A stretch of DNA of 64,000 bases, taken from Novosphingobium sp. JCM 18896 (GTDB lineage Bacteria; Pseudomonadota; Alphaproteobacteria; Sphingomonadales; Sphingomonadaceae). The translations under genes were made by a program, and so were the position numbers. Below are positions 16,712-25,727 of the stretch, in pieces; the first letter of the stretch is position 1; every line of letters starts with the position of its first letter. Location: positions 62,001 to 126,000 of the forward strand of contig NZ_JAPCZF010000002.1 of NCBI RefSeq assembly GCF_025938095.1, written 5' to 3'. Under the pieces are notes generated by a model, which saw only the letters and a list, made by a program, of their open reading frames with translations, made no database searches and was not told where the DNA came from.

Positions 16712-17914
16712 TCAGGCCGCCTGTCGCTGACGCCGCTTGATCAGCGCCTGGACGCGCTTGACCAGCTTCTGCGATCCGGTCTCGAGCCAGCCGATGGCTT
16801 GGCCGCCGGGGACATAGGCGACGCGCCAGTACATCCACACGATCAGCGCGGCGAAGATCACGAAAGGTCCCCACAGCGCCAGGGTCGGGTCGATCCGGCC
16901 GAGCGAGGCGACATTCTGCCCGTACTCGTTGATCTTGTGGTAGACGGTCACCATCACCACCGAGACGAACATGCCGAGTGCCGAGCTCGATCGTTTGGGC
17001 GGGATCGCCAGGGCGAGACCCAGCAGCGGCACCAGCAGCATCATCACGACCTCGACCATGCGGTAATTGAAGCTCGCCTGGCTCTTGATCCTCACGTCCT
17101 CGGGCAGGGTATCGTTCCAGCCGATCTTGAGCAGTTCGGGCAGGATATATTCGCGGTCCTTCTCGCCGCGGGCGCGGAACTGCTCGATCGCCGGCAGGTC
17201 GATCGGTAGGTCGTGGCGCGTGAAGCTGAGCACGCGCGGCGTCTCGTTCGGTACCTCCTGGACGATCTGGCCCTGGACGAGGCGCAGGATGATCGTGTCG
17301 GGCCGGCCCTGCAACGCGAGGAAGCGCCCTTCGCGCGCAGAAATCGACAGGACCTGGCCTTTGTCGTCGGCGAGGCGCGCGAAGATGCCGATCAGCTGGC
17401 GGCCCTCGTCGCGGCTCTGCTCGATGCGCAGCGCCATCTTGTCCTGCAATGTGGTGAACTCGCCCACCTTGATCGCCGCTCCGAGCGCGCCCGAGCGCAG
17501 CTCGAACTGGAGCTGCTCGTAGTAGTAGCGCGCCAGCGGCTGGAGATAGCCGACATTGGCGAAGTTCACCGCGACGAGCACCAGCGCCATCAGATAAGGC
17601 ACACGCAGCAGCCGCGTATAGCTGAGCCCGACCGCGCGCATGACGTCGAGCTCGCTCGACGTGGCCAGCTTGCGGAAGGCGAAGAGCACGCCGAGCATCA
17701 GCCCCAGCGGGATCGCCAGGCTGGCATATTCGGGCAGCATGTTCGCCAGCATCTTGAACACGACGCCCACGGGTCCGCCCTCGGCCGCGACGAAGTCGAA
17801 CAGCTTGAGCATCTTGTCGAGCATCAGCAGCGAGGCCGCGATCGCGAAGACCGCGAGCATCGGCATCAAGGTCAACTTGAAGATGTAGCGGTCAATGGCG
17901 GTGAAGAATTTCAC
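16712..17914 (-). CDS. lptF: LPS export ABC transporter permease LptF
   Basis: About 400 aa from a GTG at 17914, giving KFFTAIDRYIFK right before the first TM helix as in known LptF proteins. An ATG at 18001 would add 29 residues without family similarity but cannot be excluded. FAFRKLATSSELDVMRAVGLS matches the LptF cytoplasmic coupling region, and a periplasmic domain with KVGEFTTLQDKMALRIE follows. The protein pairs with LptG (next gene) in the Lpt bridge. The C-terminal tail is basic (KRRQRQ). Confidence 0.9.
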   Translation of the reverse strand: MKFFTAIDRYIFKLTLMPMLAVFAIAASLLMLDKMLKLFDFVAAEGGPVGVVFKMLANMLPEYASLAIPLGLMLGVLFAFRKLATSSELDVMRAVGLSYTRLLRVPYLMALVLVAVNFANVGYLQPLARYYYEQLQFELRSGALGAAIKVGEFTTLQDKMALRIEQSRDEGRQLIGIFARLADDKGQVLSISAREGRFLALQGRPDTIILRLVQGQIVQEVPNETPRVLSFTRHDLPIDLPAIEQFRARGEKDREYILPELLKIGWNDTLPEDVRIKSQASFNYRMVEVVMMLLVPLLGLALAIPPKRSSSALGMFVSVVMVTVYHKINEYGQNVASLGRIDPTLALWGPFVIFAALIVWMYWRVAYVPGGQAIGWLETGSQKLVKRVQALIKRRQRQAA

Positions 17915-18102
17915 GGGTGTGGCGATTCCGTCGGCCGGGATGATGAGCCTTTGCGCAAAACCCCTATCGCCGCCAGGCGGCGGGCGGAAGCGGTTTTGCA
18001 TGCGGAAAGCCGTACCATCGCGCCAAAACGCGCGAACTGCGCCTTCGGTGCCAATATCTTAGGCCAAGACGGGCCTGCCGAGCGGCGCCCGGAACGGTCG
18101 GG

Positions 18103-18495
18103 TCAGGCCTTTTCGAGCGTACACTGCAGCGGGTGCTGGTTCTGCCGGGCGAAATCCATCACCTGGTTAACCTTGGTCTCGGCGATCTCGTAAGGGAAGA
18201 TACCGCAGACGCCGACGCCCTTCTGGTGGACGTGGAGCATGACGCGCGTCGCCTGCTCGAGGTCCATGTTGAAGAAGCGCTTGAGGCACATCACGACGAA
18301 TTCCATCGGCGTGTAATCGTCGTTGAGCATCAGCACCTTGAACTGGCTCGGCTTCTTGGGCTTCGCGCGGGTCTTGGTGGCGACACCGAGTTGGTCCTGG
18401 CCGCCGGCATCGCCGTTGCCGCCCGCATCGTCGTCATCGCCGGCGCGCACGCGCAGCGGCGAGAGGGAATCAAGAAAGCCGAAATCGTGATGCAT
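18103..18495 (-). CDS. clpS: ATP-dependent Clp protease adaptor ClpS
   Basis: 130 aa. After a disordered Asp/Gly-rich leader of about 45 residues, the ClpS core begins [17 protein letters not shown] and continues with [12 protein letters not shown], the N-degron-binding pocket region. ClpS delivers N-end-rule substrates to ClpAP. ATG 18495 is used; a TTG at 18531 adds 12 residues. No clpA follows on this strand within the window. A bidirectional terminator upstream isolates it from the phasin gene. Confidence 0.92.
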   Translation of the reverse strand: MHHDFGFLDSLSPLRVRAGDDDDAGGNGDAGGQDQLGVATKTRAKPKKPSQFKVLMLNDDYTPMEFVVMCLKRFFNMDLEQATRVMLHVHQKGVGVCGIFPYEIAETKVNQVMDFARQNQHPLQCTLEKA

Positions 18496-18552
18496 CGCGG
18501 GAGAATATCGCAAGCCAGGGGCAAACGACAAGCCATCGAAGGTGGTAAACGC

Positions 18553-18593
18553 AAAACGGACCGGCCGGCCACGCGCCGCCCGGTCCGTTTTTT
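18553..18593 (-). terminator. Bidirectional intrinsic terminator after the phasin gene
   Basis: CGGACCGG (18557-18564) pairs with CCGGTCCG (18580-18587). AAAA flanks it on the left and TTTTTT on the right, so a stem-loop with a U-tract forms on either strand. For leftward transcription it lies about 35 bp beyond the phasin stop and separates that gene from clpS. Confidence 0.8.
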
Positions 18594-18629
18594 ACGTCGA
18601 ACCGCGCGCCGAGGCGCGGGTTCGGAGGA

Positions 18630-19553
18630 TCAGGCGGCCTTCTTCAGCTTCTCGACCGCAAGGCTGACGCGGCCCGAGATCGGCGCGAAAGCGTCGTTGG
18701 TCAGCTTGGCGACGGCTTCGCCGGTCTTCGTGCTGTAGGCCACGGCCGTGTCGAAGTTGCGACGCAGCAGTTCGGTCTGCAGCTTGAACAGGTCGGTCGG
18801 CGACTTGATCGCGGCGAAGGCCTTCACGTCGGCGGTGGCGGTCTCGAAGGCCGCCTTGCTGTCGGCGACGAAGGTGTTGCCCATTTCCTGGAGGCCCGAG
18901 GCGAGGATCTTGCCCGACTCGACGAAAGCCTCGACGTTGCCCTTCGCGAATTCGCCGTATTCGCTGGCGGCGGCGCTGGTCTTGGCGAAGGCGTCCTTGG
19001 CCTTTTCCTGAGCGCCGTTGACGGCTTCCTTGATCGATGCAGTCACGTCCATGGGGATTTCCTTGAGTTGGGCGAGGAAAGGGGTGCTCGGCTTCACAGC
19101 GGGACGGACCGGCGCCTTGGCAGGCTTGGCCGTCTTCGCGACAACGGGTTTCGGTTTCGGCGCCGCAGCCTTGGCGGCAGCGCGCTTGATCGCCGGCTTC
19201 GGCGCGGGCTTGGCCACCGATTTCGTCGCGCGGATCGTCTTGCTGGCGGGCGCGCGGGGACGGGCCGGCTTGGCGGCCGATTTGACGAGGGCCGGCGGCG
19301 CGGCGGCCTCGACCGGCTCGGGCGTGACCACTGCAGCCGGACGCGGCTTGCGTTCGCGCTTGGACTTGGCCGGAAATTCGACGGGAGCGATGCTCGTCTC
19401 TGCAGGCGCAACCGCTTCAGGCACGACCTGTTCGGGCACGGCGACGGTTTCGAGCGGACTTTCGGGAGCGATCTTCTCGCCGACGGCTTCGGAGGCGGCG
19501 GCGTAGGCTTTCTCGGCCGAGGCTTCGGCTTTGGTCTCGTCTGAATCGGCCAT
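18630..19553 (-). CDS. Phasin family protein with histone H1-like basic region
   Basis: 307 aa. Three parts are visible: an acidic/Ala-rich head (about 1-60), a Lys/Ala/Pro-rich region (about 65-165) with repeated AKP and KPA units, and a C-terminal phasin helix domain (about 175-307) with EYGEFAKGNVEAFVESGKI and FKLQTELLRRNFD. Phasins coat polyhydroxyalkanoate granules. The basic region resembles the H1-like tail of Pseudomonas PhaF, which tethers granules to DNA, but sits before rather than after the phasin domain. Downstream of phaC and preceded by PhaR-like boxes. Confidence 0.85.
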   Translation of the reverse strand: MADSDETKAEASAEKAYAAASEAVGEKIAPESPLETVAVPEQVVPEAVAPAETSIAPVEFPAKSKRERKPRPAAVVTPEPVEAAAPPALVKSAAKPARPRAPASKTIRATKSVAKPAPKPAIKRAAAKAAAPKPKPVVAKTAKPAKAPVRPAVKPSTPFLAQLKEIPMDVTASIKEAVNGAQEKAKDAFAKTSAAASEYGEFAKGNVEAFVESGKILASGLQEMGNTFVADSKAAFETATADVKAFAAIKSPTDLFKLQTELLRRNFDTAVAYSTKTGEAVAKLTNDAFAPISGRVSLAVEKLKKAA

Positions 19554-19610
19554 GCGGTAGGAATCCTCGGCTGATGCGACAGGAGCCCCGCACTGGCGCG
19601 CGACAGCCCT

Positions 19611-19669
19611 GCTGCATTGCACAATAAACTCGGCAGCGAGCCGGTCAAGCTATTATTGTGCAGTGCAAC
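19611..19669 (-). promoter_or_regulatory. Phasin promoter with two PhaR-like boxes
   Basis: On the minus strand TTGACC (complement of 19643-19648) and TATTGT (19621-19626) are spaced 16 bp, a fair -35/-10 pair for the phasin gene. TGC-N3-GCA boxes at 19613-19621 and 19659-19667 lie 46 bp apart. They are embedded in 17-bp arms (19611-19627, 19653-19669) that are inverted repeats at 15 of 17 positions. Alphaproteobacterial PhaR is known to bind TGC-N3/4-GCA-type sites and repress phasin genes until PHA accumulates. No phaR gene is in the window. Confidence 0.6.
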
Positions 19670-19705
19670 ATAGCAGCAACATAACCGTCGCTAGCCCGCC
19701 ACGGC

Positions 19706-21574
19706 TCACCGCGTCTTGACGTAGCGCCCAGGGGCATCCTCGATGACCTTGTCGCCGCGTGCGCCCGGAACGCGCTTGCCGGTGGCCTTGACCTCCGCCG
19801 AGTCTTGCCCGCGCAGCCAGCCGAGCCAGTGCGGCCACCACGATCCCGGATGCTCCTGTGCCCCGGCGATGAAGCCTTCGAGCGTGTCGCCCGGCGCGTC
19901 GTTGGTCCAGAAGCCGTACTTCTTCGAGCTGGGCGGATTGACCACGCCGGCGATGTGGCCCGAGCCGGCGAGCAGGAAGGTCCAGGGGCCCTTGAGCTGG
20001 CGCGTCAGCTTCCAGACGCTCTCGGGCGGGGCGATGTGATCCTCGCGCCCGGCCTGGATATAGGCCGGCGTGGCGATCAGCCGCAGGTCGATCGGGGTGC
20101 CGTCGGCGCTCAGCGCATCGGGCTCGACCAGGCGGTTGTCGCGATACAGGTCGCGCAGATAGGCGCAATGCCACTTGGCCGGCAGGTTGGTGACGTCGCC
20201 GTTCCAGTGGAGCAGGTCGAAGGCCGGATAGTCCTCGCCCATCAGGTAGTTCTTGGTGACGTAGGACCAGATCAGGTCGTTGCCGCGCAGCAGGTTGAAG
20301 GTTGCCGCCATATAGCGGCCATCCAGAAAACCCTCTGGCGCGAGCGTGCCGATCGTCTCGATCTGCTGGTCGTCGACGAAGTGCTTGAGGTCGCCGGGGT
20401 CGGCGAAATCGACCTGGGCGGTGAAGAAGGTCGCGCTCTTGACCTTGTCGGCCTCGCCGCGCCGCGCGAGCACGGCTAGGGTCGCGGCCAGCGTCGTGCC
20501 CGCGACGCAATAGCCGATGACATGCGTCGACGGCGCCTTGAGCCGGTCGCGGACGGTGTCGATCGCGTCGATCTGCGCGCGGACGTAATCGTCCCAAACG
20601 ACCTCGGCCATGCTCGCGTCGGCCGACTTCCACGATACCATGAACACGGTCACGCCCTGCTCGACCGCCCAGCGCACGAAGCTCTTCGCCGGGTTGAGAT
20701 CGAGGATGTAGAAGCGGTTGATCCACGGCGGGAAGATCACCAGCGGCGTCGCCAAGACCTTGTCGGTCGTCGGGCTGTACTGGATCAGCTGGTAGAGCGG
20801 CGTCTCGTGGACGACCTTGCCCGGCGTCACCGCGATGTTCTCGCCGAGCTTGAAGGCTTCGGGATCGGTGTGGGTCAGCTGGCCGCGGCCGAGATCGGCC
20901 ATCATGTGCTCGAGCCCCCTGGTCAGGCTCTCGCCCTGGGTCTCGATCGCCCGTTCGAGCGCGAGCGGGTTCGTCAGCGCGAAGTTCGCCGGGCTCAGCG
21001 CGTCGACGATCGCGCGCGTCAGGAAGCGGAGCTGCTGCTGCCGGGCGGGGTCGAGCCCCTGGACGCCGTCGGCAAGAGCCTCGGCCTGTTCGGCGAACAG
21101 CAGATAGGCCTGGTGGATCAGCGCGAAGAATGGCTGCTCACGCCACTTGGGATCGGCGAAGCGACGGTCGCTGCGCGGCAGCTTGGCTTCGCCGTCGGGG
21201 CTGTCGTCCTGCGTCAGCGGGCCGATGCCGTACTGGCCCAGCACCGACTGCCAGAGCTGGAGGCTATCGCCCCAGAGGCGCTTCTGGTTATCGAGGTCGG
21301 CGAAGGGCACCTGACGGTGCCAGGATTCGAGCAAGCCGGTCAACTTCGCGGGATCGGCATAGTCGGCCGCGGGCACGTTCTGGAACTGCCCCCACATCGC
21401 CTGCAGGGATTCGGTCACGTCCCCCCAGGGCGGAGGCGCGGCCTCGGCCGTGCCCTTGGGCAGAACCGGCGCGAAGAGCTGGCCGAACACCTGCGAGGCC
21501 GCCTCGGTCTGGCTGCGCAGAAGTTCAGCGAAAATGTCCGGCGCGCCCCCGTCCGAACGCGACTTGTCTGCCAT
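19706..21574 (-). CDS. phaC: Class I poly(3-hydroxyalkanoate) synthase PhaC
   Basis: 622 aa, the normal class I length. The lipase-like box is GYCVAG at about residue 352 with the catalytic Cys; the Asp is in RDNRLVEP and the His in GSGHIAGVVNPP. PPWINRFYILDLNP is the strongly conserved segment before the alpha/beta core. It polymerises 3-hydroxyacyl-CoA into granules. ATG 21574 follows AGGAG; a GTG at 21580 is an alternative. The phasin gene lies downstream with its own promoter. Confidence 0.95.
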   Translation of the reverse strand: MADKSRSDGGAPDIFAELLRSQTEAASQVFGQLFAPVLPKGTAEAAPPPWGDVTESLQAMWGQFQNVPAADYADPAKLTGLLESWHRQVPFADLDNQKRLWGDSLQLWQSVLGQYGIGPLTQDDSPDGEAKLPRSDRRFADPKWREQPFFALIHQAYLLFAEQAEALADGVQGLDPARQQQLRFLTRAIVDALSPANFALTNPLALERAIETQGESLTRGLEHMMADLGRGQLTHTDPEAFKLGENIAVTPGKVVHETPLYQLIQYSPTTDKVLATPLVIFPPWINRFYILDLNPAKSFVRWAVEQGVTVFMVSWKSADASMAEVVWDDYVRAQIDAIDTVRDRLKAPSTHVIGYCVAGTTLAATLAVLARRGEADKVKSATFFTAQVDFADPGDLKHFVDDQQIETIGTLAPEGFLDGRYMAATFNLLRGNDLIWSYVTKNYLMGEDYPAFDLLHWNGDVTNLPAKWHCAYLRDLYRDNRLVEPDALSADGTPIDLRLIATPAYIQAGREDHIAPPESVWKLTRQLKGPWTFLLAGSGHIAGVVNPPSSKKYGFWTNDAPGDTLEGFIAGAQEHPGSWWPHWLGWLRGQDSAEVKATGKRVPGARGDKVIEDAPGRYVKTR

Positions 21575-21731
21575 GACCACAGGACTCCTTTTGGCATTCC
21601 GCTAGCCCCGTGGTGTGACCCGCGGGAAACAATCGAGTCCTCTCCATCCGCTTTGCAAGATAGCCCGGCGACAGCCATTTGCCAGCGCCCGTTTATCCGC
21701 CTAGAGCGTTTCCCTGCGGCAATTCCGCCGC

Positions 21732-22955
21732 ATGGAAACTGGATTGCCAGAAGTCATGGAAGACGAGTTCTACCGCATCAAGCGACTGCCGCCCTATGTC
21801 ATCGCCGAAGTGAATGACATGCGAGCCGCAGCCCGCGCCGCCGGTAGGGACATCATCGACCTCGGCATGGGCAATCCCGACCTGCCGCCGCCCGCGCACA
21901 TCGTCGACAAGCTGTGCGAAGTCGCGCAGAAGGCCGATGCGCACGGCTATTCGGCCTCGGCGGGCATCCCCGGCGTGCGCAAGGCGCAGGCCAACTATTA
22001 CGGCCGCCGCTTCGGCGTCGATCTCGATCCCAACACCGAGGTCGTGATGACCATGGGTTCGAAGGAAGGCCTCGCCTCGATGGCGACTGCGATCACCGCG
22101 CCGGGCGACGTCGTGCTCGCACCGAACCCGAGCTACCCGATCCACACCTTCGGCTTCATCATCGCCGGCGCGACGATCCGCTCGGTGCCGACGACGCCCG
22201 ACGAGAACTATTGGCGTGCGCTCGACCGTGCGATGGCCTTCACCGTGCCGCGCCCGTCGATCCTGATCGTCAACTATCCGTCGAACCCGACCGCCGAGAC
22301 GGTCGACCTGGCCTTCTACGAACGCCTCGTCGCCTGGGCCAAGGAGAACAAGGTCTGGATCCTGTCCGACCTCGCCTATTCGGAGCTCTACTACGACGGC
22401 AACCCGACCGTCTCGATCCTGCAGGTGCCCGGCGCCAAGGACGTCGCGGTCGAATTCACCTCGATGTCGAAGACCTTCTCGATGGCCGGCTGGCGCGTCG
22501 GCTTCGCCGTGGGCAACAAGCGGCTGATCGCCGCGCTCAAGCGCGTGAAGAGTTACCTCGATTATGGAGCATTTACGCCGATCCAGGCGGCCACCTGCGC
22601 GGCGCTGAACGGCCCGCAGGACATCGTCGAGATGAACCGCAACCTCTACCAGAAGCGCCGCGACGTGATGGTCGAGGCCTTCGGTCGCGCGGGCTGGGAA
22701 ATCCCTGCCCCCAAGGCCTCGATGTTCGCCTGGGCACCGCTGCCGCCGGCACTTAAGGATATGGGATCGTTGGAGTTTTCCAAGCAGCTCCTGACCCATG
22801 CCGAAGTCGCCGTCGCCCCCGGCGTCGGCTATGGCGAGGACGGCGAAGGCTTCGTCCGCATCGCCATGGTCGAGAACGAGCAGCGCCTCCGCCAGGCCGC
22901 GCGCAACATCAAGCGCTACCTGTCCAGTATGGGTGTGAACAGCTCGGCCGCCTGA
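21732..22955 (+). CDS. Class I/II aminotransferase (AlaC / LL-DAP aminotransferase-like)
   Basis: 407 aa PLP fold-type I enzyme. MGNPDLPPPAHIVDKL, YSASAGIPGVRKAQANYY and the PLP-lysine motif SMSKTFSMAGWRVGF (near residue 250) are diagnostic. Alphaproteobacterial members are annotated either as alanine/glutamate-pyruvate transaminase AlaC or LL-diaminopimelate aminotransferase; sequence alone does not decide. An internal ATG at 21756 (MEDEFYRIKRLPPY) is where most homologues begin and may be the true start. Divergent from phaC. Confidence 0.88.
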   Translation: METGLPEVMEDEFYRIKRLPPYVIAEVNDMRAAARAAGRDIIDLGMGNPDLPPPAHIVDKLCEVAQKADAHGYSASAGIPGVRKAQANYYGRRFGVDLDPNTEVVMTMGSKEGLASMATAITAPGDVVLAPNPSYPIHTFGFIIAGATIRSVPTTPDENYWRALDRAMAFTVPRPSILIVNYPSNPTAETVDLAFYERLVAWAKENKVWILSDLAYSELYYDGNPTVSILQVPGAKDVAVEFTSMSKTFSMAGWRVGFAVGNKRLIAALKRVKSYLDYGAFTPIQAATCAALNGPQDIVEMNRNLYQKRRDVMVEAFGRAGWEIPAPKASMFAWAPLPPALKDMGSLEFSKQLLTHAEVAVAPGVGYGEDGEGFVRIAMVENEQRLRQAARNIKRYLSSMGVNSSAA

Positions 22956-23083
22956 TGGCCGCACCCCACCCCCGTCGGTATTGTTAACGCATCCGACTTG
23001 CGGTGTTCTTTCCCGGTCATGGCGCCGATTCGACGCGCCATGGCTCGGGACAGCAAAGAACATAAGGCCGATGGGGGCGTGGA

Positions 23084-23827
23084 GTGCGCCACTTTCACTG
23101 GTTGTGCGCAACCGAAATCCCGGCCGCCTGGGATCTGCGGCGCTGCGGCTGGCACCTGACCCGGCCGGAGCCCGCCGCCGAACCCGGCGAGTCGGTGGCG
23201 CTCGCGCATGTCGCGGGCATGGACGAGCACGCCTGGTCCCAGCTCCATCGCAGTTACCCCCGGCCGCGTCATGATCGCGTGCTGCTGCTCGGCGTCGCCG
23301 ACAGCGGCGAGCGCGCGCGCCTGCTCGGCCTCGGCTTTGGCGACGTGCTCGGCGAAGCCCCCGCGCTGACCGAAGTCGAAGCGCGCGCGGCAAGGGTTGC
23401 CGGACACGCGCAGATGCTGCCCGGCCGCCGCGCGATCGGACCGCTGCGGCTGGACCTGCTGACGCGCGACGGCATCGTCGCCAATCGTCCGCTGGCGCTG
23501 CATCCGCGCGAGTTCGCGCTGCTCTGGCGACTGGCCGATAGCCCGGGTCAGCCCGTCGGCAAGCGCACGCTGCTGCGCGAGGTCTGGCGGCTGGGCCACG
23601 TCCCCGACACCAACAGCCTGGCGGTCCACATCTTCCGCCTGCGCGCCAAGCTGGCTGCCGCCGGGTTGCGCGACCTGGTTCGCACGGCGCCCGGCGGCGG
23701 CTACATGCTGGCCGTCGCAGGCGAAGCAGAAACGGCGGCCGTGCCGATGGCCATCATCGATCGGCGCTGGCATGATCTCATCGTCGGCAGCCCCGACGGG
23801 ATAGCGATCGGAGACCACGGCCCATGA
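23084..23827 (+). CDS. Winged-helix (OmpR/PhoB-type) transcriptional regulator with degenerate N-terminal domain
   Basis: 247 aa with a GTG start. The DNA-binding domain spans about residues 120-215: LALHPREFALLWRLADSPGQ, the recognition helix in DTNSLAVHIFRLRAKL, and the wing VRTAPGGGYML. The N-terminal half does not contain the acidic pocket and phospho-Asp expected of a receiver domain, so it is probably not controlled by phosphorylation. A C-terminal extension of about 30 residues follows the wing. It overlaps the crotonase start by 4 bp. Target genes are unknown. Confidence 0.8.
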   Translation: MRHFHWLCATEIPAAWDLRRCGWHLTRPEPAAEPGESVALAHVAGMDEHAWSQLHRSYPRPRHDRVLLLGVADSGERARLLGLGFGDVLGEAPALTEVEARAARVAGHAQMLPGRRAIGPLRLDLLTRDGIVANRPLALHPREFALLWRLADSPGQPVGKRTLLREVWRLGHVPDTNSLAVHIFRLRAKLAAAGLRDLVRTAPGGGYMLAVAGEAETAAVPMAIIDRRWHDLIVGSPDGIAIGDHGP

Positions 23828-24636
23828 CCCACCCCCTGCCCGTCAGCGACCGGGTCGCCATCCTCGTCGACGAAGACGGTGTCGCCCGCGTCACCCTGAC
23901 CCGCGGCGACAAGCTCAATGCGCTCGACCCCGCGATGTTCGAAGCGCCGATCGCCGCCGGCCAGGCGCTGTTCGACCTGCCCGGGCTGCGCTGCGTGGTG
24001 CTCTCGGGCGAAGGCAAGGCGTTCAGCGCCGGCCTCGATCTCGCGACCTTCGAGGCCGCACTCGGCGGCAAGGCCCTGCCGCTGACCCAGCGCACCCACG
24101 GCAATGCCAACCACTTCCAGCAAGCTGCGCTGGTCTGGCGCAAGCTGCCGGTGCCGGTGATCGCCGCGGTCCACGGCGTCTGCATGGGCGGCGGACTGCA
24201 GATCGCCGCCGGCGCCGACATCCGCGTCGTCGCGCCCGAAACGCGCATGGCCGTGCTCGAAATGAAATGGGGGCTGGTGCCCGACATGGGCGGCTTCGCG
24301 CTGTGGCGCGGCTGCGTGCGCGAGGACGTGCTGCGCAAGCTGACCTATACCAACCGCGAGTTCTCGGGCGAAGAAGCGCTCGAATTCGGTTTCGCGACAG
24401 TGGTCGACGCCAATCCCGTGGCCCGAGCCGTGGCGCTGGCGCAGGACATCGCACGACGTAGCCCCAGCGCGGTGCGCGCAGCGAAATCGCTGTTCAATCG
24501 CAGCGGCGACCTGCCGCTCGACGACATTCTTGCCGCGGAAAGCTTCGAGCAGCAGCGACTGCTCGGCACGCGCAATCAGATCGAGGCGATGATGAGCCAG
24601 ACCGAGAAGCGGCCGGCGAACTTCGTCGATCCCTGA
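23824..24636 (+). CDS. Crotonase / enoyl-CoA hydratase-isomerase family protein
   Basis: 270 aa crotonase fold. Oxyanion-hole segments are FSAGLDL and GVCMGGG. The position equal to Glu144 of rat enoyl-CoA hydratase is Gln (GGGLQIA), while the Glu164 equivalent is kept (VLEMKWG). An Asp follows in VPDMGG. With only one of the two glutamates an isomerase or other crotonase activity is more likely than classical hydration; this is inference from family knowledge. The ATG overlaps the regulator gene by 4 bp, so the two are coupled. Confidence 0.82.
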   Translation: MTHPLPVSDRVAILVDEDGVARVTLTRGDKLNALDPAMFEAPIAAGQALFDLPGLRCVVLSGEGKAFSAGLDLATFEAALGGKALPLTQRTHGNANHFQQAALVWRKLPVPVIAAVHGVCMGGGLQIAAGADIRVVAPETRMAVLEMKWGLVPDMGGFALWRGCVREDVLRKLTYTNREFSGEEALEFGFATVVDANPVARAVALAQDIARRSPSAVRAAKSLFNRSGDLPLDDILAAESFEQQRLLGTRNQIEAMMSQTEKRPANFVDP

Positions 24637-24646
24637 GCGGCAGGGT

Positions 24647-24943
24647 TCAGCGCACCGGGATCTTGATCATCACCGGCAGCAGTTCCTTGGATTGCGAGGG
24701 GCCATGCGAACCGAACAGCACGCCGATCGCGGTGAAGGCGGTCAGCGCGACCACACCCCAGTGCAGTGGCTCGGCCTTGCGCGCCCGAGCCACTGCGACC
24801 GCAGGCTTGCGCGGACGCGGCACCGGGGTCGTCTCTTCCATCAGCCACGGCGGCGTCTCATCAACCACGACCGGCGGTTTCACCGCGTTCGCGGGGGTGA
24901 TGATTCCGGGCATCGGGAGCGGGAGCGCTTTGGCAGTTTCCAT
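24647..24943 (-). CDS. Small single-pass membrane protein, unknown function
   Basis: 98 aa. A Pro-rich N-terminal half leads into a basic RARKAE stretch and one hydrophobic segment (about 62-80, WGVVALTAFTAIGVLFG), then a short tail. No domain recognised. The RARK patch before the helix suggests the N-terminus is cytoplasmic. Convergent with the crotonase (10 bp gap) and divergent from the hydrolase gene (52 bp). Confidence 0.6.
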   Translation of the reverse strand: METAKALPLPMPGIITPANAVKPPVVVDETPPWLMEETTPVPRPRKPAVAVARARKAEPLHWGVVALTAFTAIGVLFGSHGPSQSKELLPVMIKIPVR

Positions 24944-24995
24944 GGGCTTTTAGCTAGGCTTACATGGTAAACGAAATCTTACCGGCGGAGAGGAA

Positions 24996-25727
24996 ATGGG
25001 GTCCGTGAGCGAATTCGAGATCGTGATCTGCGAACATGAAGGTCGGGCCCTGCGCGGCGAACTGGCACTGCCCTCCGGCGCGGGGCCGCATCCCGCCGTG
25101 CTGGTGGTGCACAACGCCTTCGGTCTGGGCACGCACATGCGGCAGGTGATCGCCGACCTCGCCGGCGAAGGCTATGTCGCGCTCGCGGTCGATATGTACG
25201 GCGACGGCGTCTACAGCGAGGACGAGAGCGTAGTCGGCGGCTTCGTCGCGCCGCTTTGGGGCAATTCAGAGCGCCTGCGCGCGCGCATGGGCGCCTGGCA
25301 CGAAGCGCTCAAGGCGCGGCCCGAGGTGGCCGCCGATCGGATCGCCGCGCTCGGCTATTGCTTCGGCGGCATGTGTGTTCTCGAATTCGCGCGCGGCGGC
25401 GGCGACGTGCGCGCGGTCGTCAGCTATCACGGCATCCTCACCACGGGCGCACCCGCGGCCAGGGGCGCGGTCAAAGCCCATGTCGCGGTCCACACCGGCG
25501 GGCGCGATCCGCATGTCCCCGCCACCGACGTCGCCGCGCTGCGCGCCGAACTGATCGCCGCCGAGGCCGACTGGCAGATCGCCGAATATGCCAATGCCTA
25601 CCACGCCTTCACCGACCCCGCAGCCGACGATCCGAAACACGGCCGCGCCTACGATCCGCTGGCGGACCGGCTGTCCTGGGCCTCGACCCTCGCGCTGCTC
25701 GACCTGAAGCTGCGCGGCGCTCAGTAG
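24996..25727 (+). CDS. Dienelactone hydrolase family protein
   Basis: 243 aa alpha/beta hydrolase. The nucleophile Cys sits in LGYCFGGMCVLEF (near residue 125), an Asp candidate in HTGGRDPHVP, and the His in ANAYHAFTDP, the order expected for dienelactone hydrolase. The family opens dienelactones in chloroaromatic breakdown but also acts on other lactones and esters. The last 7 bp overlap the convergent PhyH gene. Confidence 0.87.
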   Translation: MGSVSEFEIVICEHEGRALRGELALPSGAGPHPAVLVVHNAFGLGTHMRQVIADLAGEGYVALAVDMYGDGVYSEDESVVGGFVAPLWGNSERLRARMGAWHEALKARPEVAADRIAALGYCFGGMCVLEFARGGGDVRAVVSYHGILTTGAPAARGAVKAHVAVHTGGRDPHVPATDVAALRAELIAAEADWQIAEYANAYHAFTDPAADDPKHGRAYDPLADRLSWASTLALLDLKLRGAQ

